Positions 1-6,732 of a stretch of DNA of 9,289 nt are shown here, one piece after another. The notes beneath the pieces are model-generated. The model ran no database searches. It saw nothing but the letters and a program-made list of their open reading frames with translations, and was not told the origin of the DNA. A program made the translations under genes and the position numbers. Each line of letters starts with the position of its first letter. Position 1 is the first letter of the stretch. The DNA lies in assembly GCA_937982605.1 (NCBI GenBank), contig CALJLC010000027.1, positions 1 to 9,289 on the forward strand, in the 5' to 3' direction. The stretch is from an uncultured Gemmatimonadales bacterium (GTDB lineage Bacteria; Gemmatimonadota; Gemmatimonadetes; Longimicrobiales; Gaopeijiaceae).

Positions 1-9
1 CGAAGTGCG

Positions 10-1731
10 TCACAGACGACGTCGCGCTGCCCGGGCGAGCGCGCCTCCGCTGGAGGCGCCGTTGGTCGAGGCGTCCGACGCAGCGGCGTCACCGCCGGCG
101 CCTACGCCGGTCGACTCCGTGGCGCTCCCGGCCCGCGCCAGCGACGGGACCTTCTGACGGCTGAGTGCGAGGAAGCTCGGCCCTCCGGCGCGCTCCATCG
201 CGACCCGCCACGCGACCTCGGTCTCGGGGCCGTCGCAGGGGCGGAGGTCGCAGAGGTTCGGCATCGCGCGCAGCGCGGCCAGGTGCTCGACCGGCTGATG
301 CGTCGGGCCGTCCTCGCCGAGCCCGATCGAGTCGTGCGACCAGACGTAGATCGCCGGCTGGCCCATGAGCCCGGCAAGACGGACCGCCGGGCGCATGTAG
401 TCGGAGAAGATCAGGAAGGTGCCGCCGTAGGGGCGCACGCCCCCGTGCAGCAGCATCCCGTTCATGATCGAGCCCATGGCGTGCTCGCGAACGCCGTAGT
501 GTACGACCCGCCCGCCGGGCGATTCCGGGAGGAGGCTCTCCGCGCCCTTGATGTCGGTCTTGTTCGAGCTGCCCAGGTCGGCCGACCCGCCGATCAGGTT
601 CGGCACGGCGTCGGCGAGCCCCTGGATCACCGCCCCCGACCACCCACGCGTCGCGTCGGCCTTCTCCGAGGCGGCGAGGTCGGGGATCCCCGCGTCCCAC
701 CCCTCGGGGAGCGCGCCGTCCATGAAGCGGAGGTACTCGGCGGCGAGGTCGGGGTGCTCGACCTGGTACGCCTGGAAGCGCGCCGTCCATGCCTCCTGCA
801 GCCGCTCCCCCTTCGCCACGCACGCCCGCCAGTGCTCGCGCGCGCTCTCGTCTACGAAGAACGGCTCCATCGACGGGTAGCCCAGGTTCTTCTTCGTCGC
901 CTCGATCTCCTCCGCGCCGAGCGGCGAGCCGTGTGACGACGCGGAGCCGGCCTTGCCGGGGCTCCCGTACGCGATCGTCGTGCGGAGCACGATGAAGGAG
1001 GGACGCTCGGTCTCTGCCTTCGCCTCGCGGATGGCGAGGTCGATCGCCTCGAGGTCGTTGCCGTCGTGCACGTGCACCACGTGCCAGCCGTACGCCTCGA
1101 AGCGCTTCGCCTGGTCGGTCGAGGTCGAGAGGTCGGTGGAGCCCTCGATCGTGATCCGGTTGTCGTCGAAGATCCAGATCAGCTTGCCGAGCTTCTGGTG
1201 CCCCGCGATGGCCGCGGCCTCGTGCGAGACGCCCTCCATGACGTCGCCGTCCGAGCAGAGCGCGTAGGTGTAGTGGTCCACCACCTGGTGGCCGGGCCGG
1301 TTGAAGCGGTCGGCCAGCCACCGCTCGGCGAGCGCGAATCCGACCGAGTTGGCCACGCCCTGCCCGAGCGGGCCGGTGGTCGTCTCGACGCCGGGCACGT
1401 GTCCGTACTCGGGGTGACCGGCGGTCGGTGAGCCCCACTGCCGGAAGTTGCGGATGTCCTCCTCGCTCACCTCGTAGCCGCTCAGATGCAGCAGCGAGTA
1501 GAGGAGCATCGAGGCGTGTCCCACCGAGAGGATGAAGCGGTCCCGGTCGAGCCAGCCCGGGTCGCCCGGGTTGTGCGCCAGATGCCGGTGGAAGAGGACG
1601 TACCCGACGGGCGCCAGCGCCATCGGCGTGCCCGGGTGCCCGGAGTTGGCCTGCTGCACCGCGTCCATGGAGAGGACGCGGATCGCGTCGATGGCCAGCT
1701 GTTCCGTCGCCTGCTCGGTCGTTGTCGTCAT
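10..1731 (-). CDS. tkt: Transketolase, lacking its C-terminal domain (probable frameshift at window edge)
   Basis: Thiamine-diphosphate enzyme of the non-oxidative pentose phosphate pathway that moves two-carbon ketol units between sugar phosphates in the cytoplasm. The start at 1731 (MTTTTEQ) gives 573 residues and overlaps the leuS stop as ATGA. Visible motifs are SGHPG (30-34), GH (71-72), GPLGQG (120-125), the ThDP/metal motif SDGDVMEG to N191 (160-191), SSHGSP with H267, GGSADLGSS (381-389), the catalytic glutamate in VREHAMG (E416), the DGPTHQP loop (474-480) and the phosphate-binding SRQK (524-527). The Pyr and PP domains are therefore complete. Family members are about 660 residues. 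Here the frame leaves the conserved part after RQKVPSL, crosses a Gly/Ala/Ser-rich stretch and stops at 12-10, so the third domain is missing. The +1 frame at the very edge reads VVCDALR, resembling the family's 'ARGAYVL.DA' strand, so the gene probably continues past base 1 in another frame. Translational coupling to leuS is likely, since no strong ribosome site precedes the ATG. Identity is certain; the state of the 3' end is not. Confidence 0.93.
   Translation of the reverse strand: MTTTTEQATEQLAIDAIRVLSMDAVQQANSGHPGTPMALAPVGYVLFHRHLAHNPGDPGWLDRDRFILSVGHASMLLYSLLHLSGYEVSEEDIRNFRQWGSPTAGHPEYGHVPGVETTTGPLGQGVANSVGFALAERWLADRFNRPGHQVVDHYTYALCSDGDVMEGVSHEAAAIAGHQKLGKLIWIFDDNRITIEGSTDLSTSTDQAKRFEAYGWHVVHVHDGNDLEAIDLAIREAKAETERPSFIVLRTTIAYGSPGKAGSASSHGSPLGAEEIEATKKNLGYPSMEPFFVDESAREHWRACVAKGERLQEAWTARFQAYQVEHPDLAAEYLRFMDGALPEGWDAGIPDLAASEKADATRGWSGAVIQGLADAVPNLIGGSADLGSSNKTDIKGAESLLPESPGGRVVHYGVREHAMGSIMNGMLLHGGVRPYGGTFLIFSDYMRPAVRLAGLMGQPAIYVWSHDSIGLGEDGPTHQPVEHLAALRAMPNLCDLRPCDGPETEVAWRVAMERAGGPSFLALSRQKVPSLARAGSATESTGVGAGGDAAASDASTNGASSGGALARAARRRL
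1728..1731 (-). other. ATGA stop-start overlap of leuS and tkt
   Basis: On the minus strand the bases ATGA hold both the tkt start (ATG, 1731-1729) and the leuS stop (TGA, 1730-1728). Such overlaps usually indicate termination-reinitiation coupling. The only purine-rich stretch ahead of the ATG (GGTGGG) abuts it directly, so it is a poor ribosome site and coupling is the simpler explanation. Confidence 0.85.
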
Positions 1732-4181
1732 CCCACCACGAAGTTCACGAGACGTCCGGGCACGTGGATCACGCGCCGCTCCTGCTTGCCGTCGAGGTGC
1801 CGCTGTACGTTCTCCTCGGCTCGTGCCGCCGCCACGACCTCGGCCTCCGACGCGTCCTTCGACGCGACCACGGTGGCGCGCAGCTTGCCGTTGACCTGCA
1901 CCGCGATCTCGACCGTGTCCTCGGCGGCCTTCGCCGGATCGAAGTCCGGCCAGTTGGCGCGATCGAAGATCGACCCCTCGTGGCCGAGCCGCTCCCAGAG
2001 CTCCTCGGCCAGGTGCGGCGCGAAGGGTGCGACCATGACCACGAGCGGCTCGACCTCGGCGCGCGCGGCCGAGCGACCACCCGACCGGACCACGTTGAGG
2101 CATTCCATCAGCGCCGCGATCGACGTGTTGTAGCCGAGCGCGGGAATCTGCTCGGTGACCTGACGGATCGTCTGGTGGACCTTACGCTCCACGTCCGGAT
2201 CCGCCGCTCCGTCCCCGGCGCTCACGACCGTGTCGTACAGGCGGTGCAGGAATCCGAACGGTCCCTGGATCCCCGCCGGCCGATAGTCCCCCCCCTCCTC
2301 GAAGGGCCCGAGGAACATGAGGTAGGTGCGGAAGGTGTCCGCTCCGTACTCCTCGATGATCGGGTCGGGCACGATCACGTTGCCTTTGCTCTTCGACATC
2401 TTCGAGCCGTCGGCGATGATGAGGCCGTGGGCGCGGAAGACGTCGTACGGCTCCTCGAAGTCGACGTGCCCGAGGTCCTTGAGCACCATCGTGAGGAAGC
2501 GCGAGTACAGCAGGTGCAGCACCGCGTGCTCGTTGCCGCCGATGTAGGTGTCGACGGGGAGCCACTTCTTCGTGATCTCCGGGTCGAACGCACGATCGTC
2601 GAAGTCCGCCGACGGATAGCGGATGAAGTACCAGCCCGAGTCGAGGAAGGTGTCCGAGACGTCGGTCTCGCGACGCGCCTCGGCGCCGCATTTCGGGCAC
2701 TCGGTCCGGTACCACGCCTCGACCCGCGCCAGCGGGCTCACGCCCGAGTCGTCCGGCTTGAAGTCCTCGACGCGCGGGAGCACGACCGGGAGCTGATCCT
2801 CGGGCACGCCCACCGGTCCGCACGACGCGCAGTGGACGATCGGAATCGGTGGACCCCAGTAGCGCTGACGCGAGATGCACCAGTCGTGGAGGCGGAAATT
2901 CACTTTCGCCTCGCCCCACCCCTGCTCCGCCGCCCACGCGGTGACCTTCTCAACCGACTCCGAGACGTCCGTCCCGTCGAAGTCACCCGAGTTCACCAGC
3001 CGACCGGGGCCCAGGTACGGCTCCTCGAGCGGGGTTTCCGCGTCGTCGTCCGGTCCGGCGACGACACGGGGGATCGGGAGGCCGAACTCGGTGGCGAACT
3101 CGAAGTCCCGGGTGTCGTGCCCCGGCACCGCCATGATGGCTCCGGTCCCGTACTCCATGAGCACGTAGTCGGCCACCCAGACGGGAATGCGCTCGCCGGT
3201 GGCCGGATTGCGGCAGTATCCGCCGGTCGGCACGCCGGTCTTCGTCTTGTCGGCCTTCTGCCGGGCCACGAGGTCCTTGCGGGCGGCCTTGTCCACGTAG
3301 GCGTAGACGGGCGCGCGCAGGCCGTCGTCGGTGACCGCCTCGACGAGCGGGTGCTCGGGCGAGAGCACCATGTAGGTGGCGCCGAAGACGGTGTCCGGCC
3401 GCGTCGTGTAGACCTCGATGACGTCACCGGTCTCCACGCCCTCCTCGTCGACGACGGGGAAGCGCAGCTGCGCGCCCGTGCTGCGGCCGATCCAGTTGGA
3501 CTGGGCCTTCTTGGTCGTCTCGGACCAGTCGAGCTCCTCGATGTTGTCGAGGAGGCGCTGCGCGTACCGCGTGATCTTGAAGAACCACTGCGCGATGCGG
3601 CGCTGCTCGACCGGGGTGCCGCACCGCTCGCACTCGCCCCCGATGACCTGCTCGTTGGCGAGCACGGTCATGCACGACGGACACCAGTTGACCGGCGCTT
3701 CCTTCCGCTCCGCGAGCCCCGCGTCGAAGAGCTTCAGGAAGAGCCACTGCGTCCACTTGTAGTACGACGGGTCCGTCGTATCGACGACGTGGTTCCAGTC
3801 GAACATCCCGCCGATGCGACGGAGCTGGCGGGTGAAGTTGCGCACGTTCGACGGAATCAGATCCATCGGATGCGTGCCGATCTTGAGCGCGAAGTTCTCC
3901 GAGTGGATCCCGAAGGCATCGAAGCCGATCGGCTCGAAGACCGTCCGGCCCCGCAGGCGCTGGTAGCGGCCGTGCACGTCGGCGCCCGTGAAGGCGTAGA
4001 TGTTTCCCACGTGCAGCCCCTCCGCGGAGGGGTAGGGTAACACCATGAGGTTGTAGAACGGGTCCTCGGCGTCCCGAAGCTCCTCGCGCGTGAAGGCGTT
4101 GGTGCCGCGCTCCTCCCAGAGGCGCTGCCACCGCTCTTCGACTGCCGCCGGGACGTACCCGACCTGTGTTTCCTGGGCCAT
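1728..4181 (-). CDS. leuS: Leucyl-tRNA synthetase
   Basis: Class I aminoacyl-tRNA synthetase charging tRNA-Leu with leucine in the cytoplasm. It is 817 residues, slightly shorter than E. coli LeuRS (860). The HIGH motif is present as HVGN (57-60) after PYPSAEGL, and KMSKS lies at 594-598. A first CxxC pair (C167/C170 with C184/C187) looks like the zinc knuckle, and a second set (C451/C454 with C495/C498) sits in the leucine-specific region. The CP1 editing domain is complete: the threonine-rich TTRPDT (259-264) and GTGAIMAVPGHD (345-356) carry the aspartate that clamps mischarged amino acids. The anticodon-binding helices and the C-terminal tail (VQVNGKLRAT, about 761-770) are intact. The start at 4181 (MAQETQVGYVP) matches the family N-terminus, but no clear Shine-Dalgarno precedes it. 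The gene is divergent from the ABC exporter gene and overlaps the downstream transketolase start by four bases, so the two are almost certainly co-transcribed. Confidence 0.97.
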   Translation of the reverse strand: MAQETQVGYVPAAVEERWQRLWEERGTNAFTREELRDAEDPFYNLMVLPYPSAEGLHVGNIYAFTGADVHGRYQRLRGRTVFEPIGFDAFGIHSENFALKIGTHPMDLIPSNVRNFTRQLRRIGGMFDWNHVVDTTDPSYYKWTQWLFLKLFDAGLAERKEAPVNWCPSCMTVLANEQVIGGECERCGTPVEQRRIAQWFFKITRYAQRLLDNIEELDWSETTKKAQSNWIGRSTGAQLRFPVVDEEGVETGDVIEVYTTRPDTVFGATYMVLSPEHPLVEAVTDDGLRAPVYAYVDKAARKDLVARQKADKTKTGVPTGGYCRNPATGERIPVWVADYVLMEYGTGAIMAVPGHDTRDFEFATEFGLPIPRVVAGPDDDAETPLEEPYLGPGRLVNSGDFDGTDVSESVEKVTAWAAEQGWGEAKVNFRLHDWCISRQRYWGPPIPIVHCASCGPVGVPEDQLPVVLPRVEDFKPDDSGVSPLARVEAWYRTECPKCGAEARRETDVSDTFLDSGWYFIRYPSADFDDRAFDPEITKKWLPVDTYIGGNEHAVLHLLYSRFLTMVLKDLGHVDFEEPYDVFRAHGLIIADGSKMSKSKGNVIVPDPIIEEYGADTFRTYLMFLGPFEEGGDYRPAGIQGPFGFLHRLYDTVVSAGDGAADPDVERKVHQTIRQVTEQIPALGYNTSIAALMECLNVVRSGGRSAARAEVEPLVVMVAPFAPHLAEELWERLGHEGSIFDRANWPDFDPAKAAEDTVEIAVQVNGKLRATVVASKDASEAEVVAAARAEENVQRHLDGKQERRVIHVPGRLVNFVVG

Positions 4182-4248
4182 GAGAAATCGCGCGGACCGT
4201 TCTGCGCACCGACGAGGCGACCGACCGGAGCCGGCCGCGAGCGAACCG

Positions 4249-4279
4249 CAAAGCTACAGGGGTGGGGAACCCCTCCCAA
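4249..4279 (-). promoter_or_regulatory. Candidate leuS-tkt promoter
   Basis: Read on the minus strand, TTGGGA (4279-4274) and TAGCTT (4256-4251) are spaced by exactly 17 bases, a plausible -35/-10 pair. The -10 side extends to TAGCTTTG, which matches the TAnnTTTG box known from Bacteroidetes promoters. It would give a leader of about 60 bases before the leuS ATG. Motif matches are partial, so this is a candidate only. Confidence 0.35.
4258..4274. repeat. Inverted repeat inside the leuS promoter candidate
   Basis: AGGGGT (4258-4263) and ACCCCT (4269-4274) are perfect six-base arms around a five-base loop GGGGA. The repeat fills the spacer between the proposed -35 and -10 elements, where an operator could occlude RNA polymerase. 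No regulator is identified. Confidence 0.5.
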
Positions 4280-4282
4280 GGG

Positions 4283-4308
4283 GCCGGGGCGCGCCGCGGC
4301 GCCCCGGC
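4283..4308. repeat. Ten-base-pair GC-rich inverted repeat
   Basis: GCCGGGGCGC (4283-4292) and GCGCCCCGGC (4299-4308) are perfectly complementary arms around a six-base loop GCCGCG. The repeat lies mid-way between two divergent genes and upstream of both proposed promoters, so it is more likely a DNA-level site than an mRNA terminator. The arms are all G/C, so chance occurrence in this base composition is not negligible. Confidence 0.6.
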
Positions 4309-4354
4309 GGCCGCCGAGGAGCCCGGCCGAAGCCACCCTGCCGCCGGGATCGCT

Positions 4355-4360
4355 TATCTT
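4355..4360 (+). promoter_or_regulatory. Candidate -10 box of the ABC exporter gene
   Basis: TATCTT ends eight bases before the ATG at 4369. If used as a -10 element, transcription would start at or within a few bases of the start codon, giving a leaderless or nearly leaderless mRNA. This agrees with the lack of any Shine-Dalgarno sequence there. No convincing -35 is seen 17 bases upstream. Confidence 0.35.
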
Positions 4361-4368
4361 CCGCGACC

Positions 4369-6150
4369 ATGTCGAATTCGTCCAAGAAGAAGATCACCGG
4401 CGCGAGCCTCCGCAACGCGTTCGAAGAGATCATCTGGCCGCGCAAAGGGCTGATCGGGATCGGTCTGGTCCTGATCGTGATCAACCGACTCTCGGGCCTC
4501 GTGATGCCCGCCATCTCGGAGCACCTCGTCAACGGCGCGCTGGACACCACCGGGGCCGAGATGCTCGAGCTGGCCGGACGGACGCTGGACCTGCGCGCGA
4601 TGCTCGTCGTGCTGGCGCTCGCGATCACCATCCAGGCGGCCACCTCCTACTCGCTCACGATGCTGCTCAGCGTCGAGGCGCAGCACCTGATCGCGAATCT
4701 CCGCGCCCAGGTGCAGCAGCACGTCCTCCAGCTCCCGGTCAACGTCTTCGACAACACCAAGTCCGGCGAGCTGGTCTCGCGCATCATGGACGACGTGGAG
4801 GGCGTCCGGAACCTGGTCGGCACGGGGCTGGTCCAGCTCGTGGGCGGCACCATCACCGCCATCGTCGCGTTCGCCTTCCTCATCAACATCAACCCCGTCA
4901 TGACCGGGCTGGCCCTGGTCCCGCTCGCCGCCTTCGGCTTCGTGTCGACGAGGGCGTTCCAGACGCTTCGGCCGGCGTTCCGCGAGCGCGGGAAGATCCG
5001 GGCGGAGGTCACCGGCCGCCTCACGGAGGCCCTCGGCGGGATCCGCATCATCAAGGGCTTCCACGCCGTCGAGAAGGAGTCGGAGATCTTCCACGCCGGC
5101 GTGATGCGCATCTTCGACAACGTGAAGACGACGCTCACCACGTCGAGCCTGGTGACGAGCCTCGGCACCTTCTTCATGGGGATGGCGAGCGTGATGGTGC
5201 TCGGCTACGGGGCCTGGCTCATGAGCCAGGAGCTGCTCGACGCGGGGCAGCTCATCTCGTTCATCCTCTTCCTCGGCTTCATGATCGCGCCGGTCATCCA
5301 GATGGCGAACATCGGGACGCAGATGACCGAGGCGTTCGCCGGGCTGGACCGCACTTCGGAGCTCCTCGGCTGGAAGCAGGAGGACGACGATCCGGAGCGC
5401 ACGGTGGAGATGCCCACGATCGTGGGGCACCTCGTCTTCGAGGACGTGCACTTCCAGTACGAGGAAGGCAAGCCGGTCCTCAAGGGCGTCTCCTTCGAGG
5501 CGTCCCCGGGGATGGTCATCGCGCTGGTCGGCAGCTCGGGTTCGGGGAAGTCGACGATGGCCGGGCTCGCGGCCAGCTTCCTCACGCCCGACACCGGGCG
5601 CGTGCTCGTCGACGGAGTCGACCTGCGCACCGTGCTGCTCGCGAGCTATCGCAGGCAGCTCGGGCTCGTCTTCCAGGACGACTTCCTCTTCGACGGCACC
5701 ATCCGCGAGAACCTCCGCTTCGCCCGTCCCGACGCGACCGACGCCGAGATCGTCGACGCCGCCACCAAGGCGTACGTCACCGAGTTCTCGGACCGCTTCC
5801 CGGACGGGCTCGACACGGTCATCGGGGAGCGGGGGGTGAAGCTCTCGGGCGGTCAGAAGCAGCGGGTGACGATCGCGCGCGCGCTCCTGGCCGACCCGCG
5901 TCTTCTCCTCCTCGACGAGGCGACGTCGAGCCTCGACACCGAGTCCGAGGCGCTCATCCAGAAGAGCCTCGACGACCTGCTCCGGGGCCGCACGACGCTC
6001 GTGATCGCGCACCGGCTCACGACGATCCAGCGCGCGGACCTGATCCTCGTCATCGAGGACGGGCGCATCGTCGAGCGAGGGCGGCACGAGGAGCTGATGG
6101 CCATGCAGGGCCGCTACCACCAGCTCTACACGGTGCAGGCGCGGATCTGA
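4369..6150 (+). CDS. ABC exporter half-transporter (MsbA-like, membrane domain fused to ATPase)
   Basis: A 593-residue half-transporter expected to work as a homodimer in the inner membrane, using ATP to export a hydrophobic substrate such as a lipid, drug or peptide. The N-terminal half (about 25-315) carries six hydrophobic helices, near 27-47, 77-101, 152-172, 174-195, 259-284 and 289-312. It also has the exporter-type coupling region FDNTKSGELVSRIMDDV (127-143). The ATPase domain has Walker A GSSGSGKST (388-396), Q-loop Q436, signature LSGGQ (492-496), Walker B LLLLDE (512-517, catalytic E517), D-loop SSLD (520-523) and switch histidine H548, so it should be a competent ATPase. The start at 4369 (MSNSSKKK) leaves a short cytoplasmic tail, and longer upstream readings lack family similarity. 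No partner half-transporter gene lies beside it, and the substrate cannot be told from sequence. MsbA-like is a family-level name, not an assignment to lipid A export. Confidence 0.93.
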   Translation: MSNSSKKKITGASLRNAFEEIIWPRKGLIGIGLVLIVINRLSGLVMPAISEHLVNGALDTTGAEMLELAGRTLDLRAMLVVLALAITIQAATSYSLTMLLSVEAQHLIANLRAQVQQHVLQLPVNVFDNTKSGELVSRIMDDVEGVRNLVGTGLVQLVGGTITAIVAFAFLININPVMTGLALVPLAAFGFVSTRAFQTLRPAFRERGKIRAEVTGRLTEALGGIRIIKGFHAVEKESEIFHAGVMRIFDNVKTTLTTSSLVTSLGTFFMGMASVMVLGYGAWLMSQELLDAGQLISFILFLGFMIAPVIQMANIGTQMTEAFAGLDRTSELLGWKQEDDDPERTVEMPTIVGHLVFEDVHFQYEEGKPVLKGVSFEASPGMVIALVGSSGSGKSTMAGLAASFLTPDTGRVLVDGVDLRTVLLASYRRQLGLVFQDDFLFDGTIRENLRFARPDATDAEIVDAATKAYVTEFSDRFPDGLDTVIGERGVKLSGGQKQRVTIARALLADPRLLLLDEATSSLDTESEALIQKSLDDLLRGRTTLVIAHRLTTIQRADLILVIEDGRIVERGRHEELMAMQGRYHQLYTVQARI

Positions 6151-6165
6151 CCCGCAGGACGCGGG
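6151..6165. terminator. Hairpin just after the ABC exporter stop
   Basis: CCCGC and GCGGG form a perfect five-base-pair stem around a five-base loop, starting immediately after the TGA. There is no T-run, so it may act with the next hairpin as a terminator or as a 3' mRNA end. Confidence 0.35.
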
Positions 6166-6169
6166 CAAA

Positions 6170-6191
6170 GGACGAGCCGTACGGCCCGTCC
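6170..6191. terminator. Strong hairpin between convergent genes, likely bidirectional terminator
   Basis: The arms starting GGACG and ending CGTCC pair along nearly all of the 22 bases, with one A/C mismatch and a GTAC loop. It sits in the 48-base gap between the exporter gene stop and the META-lipoprotein stop, where both transcripts must end. No T-tract follows on either strand, so intrinsic termination is not proven. Confidence 0.5.
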
Positions 6192-6198
6192 GACCCCC

Positions 6199-6675
6199 TC
6201 ATTCCCGCTCGAGGTGGATCGTCCCGGCCGGGGAATCGATCCGGAGTCGGCCGCCCTCGACGGCGTAGCGGGTAGCGGCCTGGAGGGTCGTCAGGAGACG
6301 CTGCTCCATCCGCATCACCGGCTCGGGGCACGCCATCTGGGTCGACGCCGTGGGGCCGAAGCTGATCCGCCCCGTGGTGCCCGCGTCGTAGGTGCCCCGG
6401 AGGCGGTTGCACCCACCGGTTCCCGCGAAGGCGCGCGAGCCGGTGGGCTCGGCCTCGTCCGTGAAGTCGAGGACCGGCGTCGCACCGTCCCCCGGCACGA
6501 GCTCCTCGCCGTCGACGCCCACGATCCCGGTGACGTTCCAGCTCCCCACGAGCGCCGCGGGGTCCTGCGCCGCCGGTGACTCGTCGGCGTCGTCGGCACC
6601 CGGGTCGGCGGCGCACGCCAGTGCCGCCAGCAGGGCGAAAGCGACGGGGGCTCTCGTGATTCCGGTCGTGTTCAT
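6199..6675 (-). CDS. META-domain (HslJ-like) lipoprotein
   Basis: A 158-residue predicted secreted lipoprotein. Residues 1-21 form a signal sequence (hydrophobic VAFALLAALA) with a lipobox-like LAALAC, C21 being the likely lipidated residue. An Asp/Ala-rich linker follows. The META domain starts at LVGSWNVTGI (42-51) and shows the family hallmarks GTGGCNRLRGTY (85-96), ISFGPTASTQMAC (104-116) and a final strand GGRLRI (141-146). C89 and C116 may pair as a disulfide. META domains occur in HslJ, an envelope protein linked in E. coli to heat shock and novobiocin resistance, but their biochemical role is unclear. The gene lies 57 bases downstream of the COG3650-type lipoprotein gene on the same strand and faces the exporter gene. 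GGTGAG nine bases before the ATG is a modest ribosome site. The domain call is firm; the function is unknown. Confidence 0.85.
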   Translation of the reverse strand: MNTTGITRAPVAFALLAALACAADPGADDADESPAAQDPAALVGSWNVTGIVGVDGEELVPGDGATPVLDFTDEAEPTGSRAFAGTGGCNRLRGTYDAGTTGRISFGPTASTQMACPEPVMRMEQRLLTTLQAATRYAVEGGRLRIDSPAGTIHLERE

Positions 6676-6715
6676 GGTCAGCGTCTCACCTCTGCATGTC
6701 TCGGGGTCGGGGTCC

Positions 6716-6730
6716 GCGCGGTTGCCGCGC
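6716..6730 (-). repeat. Perfect hairpin between the two lipoprotein genes
   Basis: GCGCGG and CCGCGC are perfect six-base arms around a three-base loop, beginning two bases past the stop codon of the upstream lipoprotein gene. With no T-run after it, it may stabilise the upstream message or tune read-through into the META gene rather than end transcription. Confidence 0.45.
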
Positions 6731-6732
6731 CC

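Larger units (their letters stand above)
4182..4368. promoter_or_regulatory. Divergent intergenic region between leuS and the ABC exporter gene
   Basis: This 187-base non-coding stretch must hold the promoters for both leuS (leftward) and the exporter gene (rightward). It contains a leuS promoter candidate near 4249-4279, a perfect inverted repeat overlapping it (4258-4274), a ten-base-pair GC-rich inverted repeat (4283-4308), a twelve-base palindrome CGGCGGCCGCCG (4305-4316), and a TATCTT box eight bases before the exporter start. Reading frames cross it on both strands, but none continues either protein's conserved start. No T-box leader is visible: there is too little room and no conserved T-box sequence. 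Confidence 0.75.

Noticed and set aside
1732..2103. N-terminal extension of transketolase by 124 residues
   Set aside because: The extension lies wholly inside the leuS coding region and is low-complexity Arg/Gly/Ala. The family N-terminus fits the ATG at 1731.
1722..4040. A very long open frame on the plus strand opposite leuS
   Set aside because: It mirrors leuS exactly, is rich in Arg/Val/Asp/Leu as expected from a GC-rich antisense frame, and shows no family motif. leuS itself is unmistakable.
4182..4368. T-box leucine-responsive leader ahead of leuS
   Set aside because: No conserved T-box sequence or specifier stem is visible, and the candidate promoter leaves only about 60 bases of leader.
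4354..6168. A long minus-strand open frame opposite the ABC exporter gene
   Set aside because: Its composition is typical antisense Arg/Glu/Asp/His-rich text with no domain, and the plus strand carries all ABC motifs.
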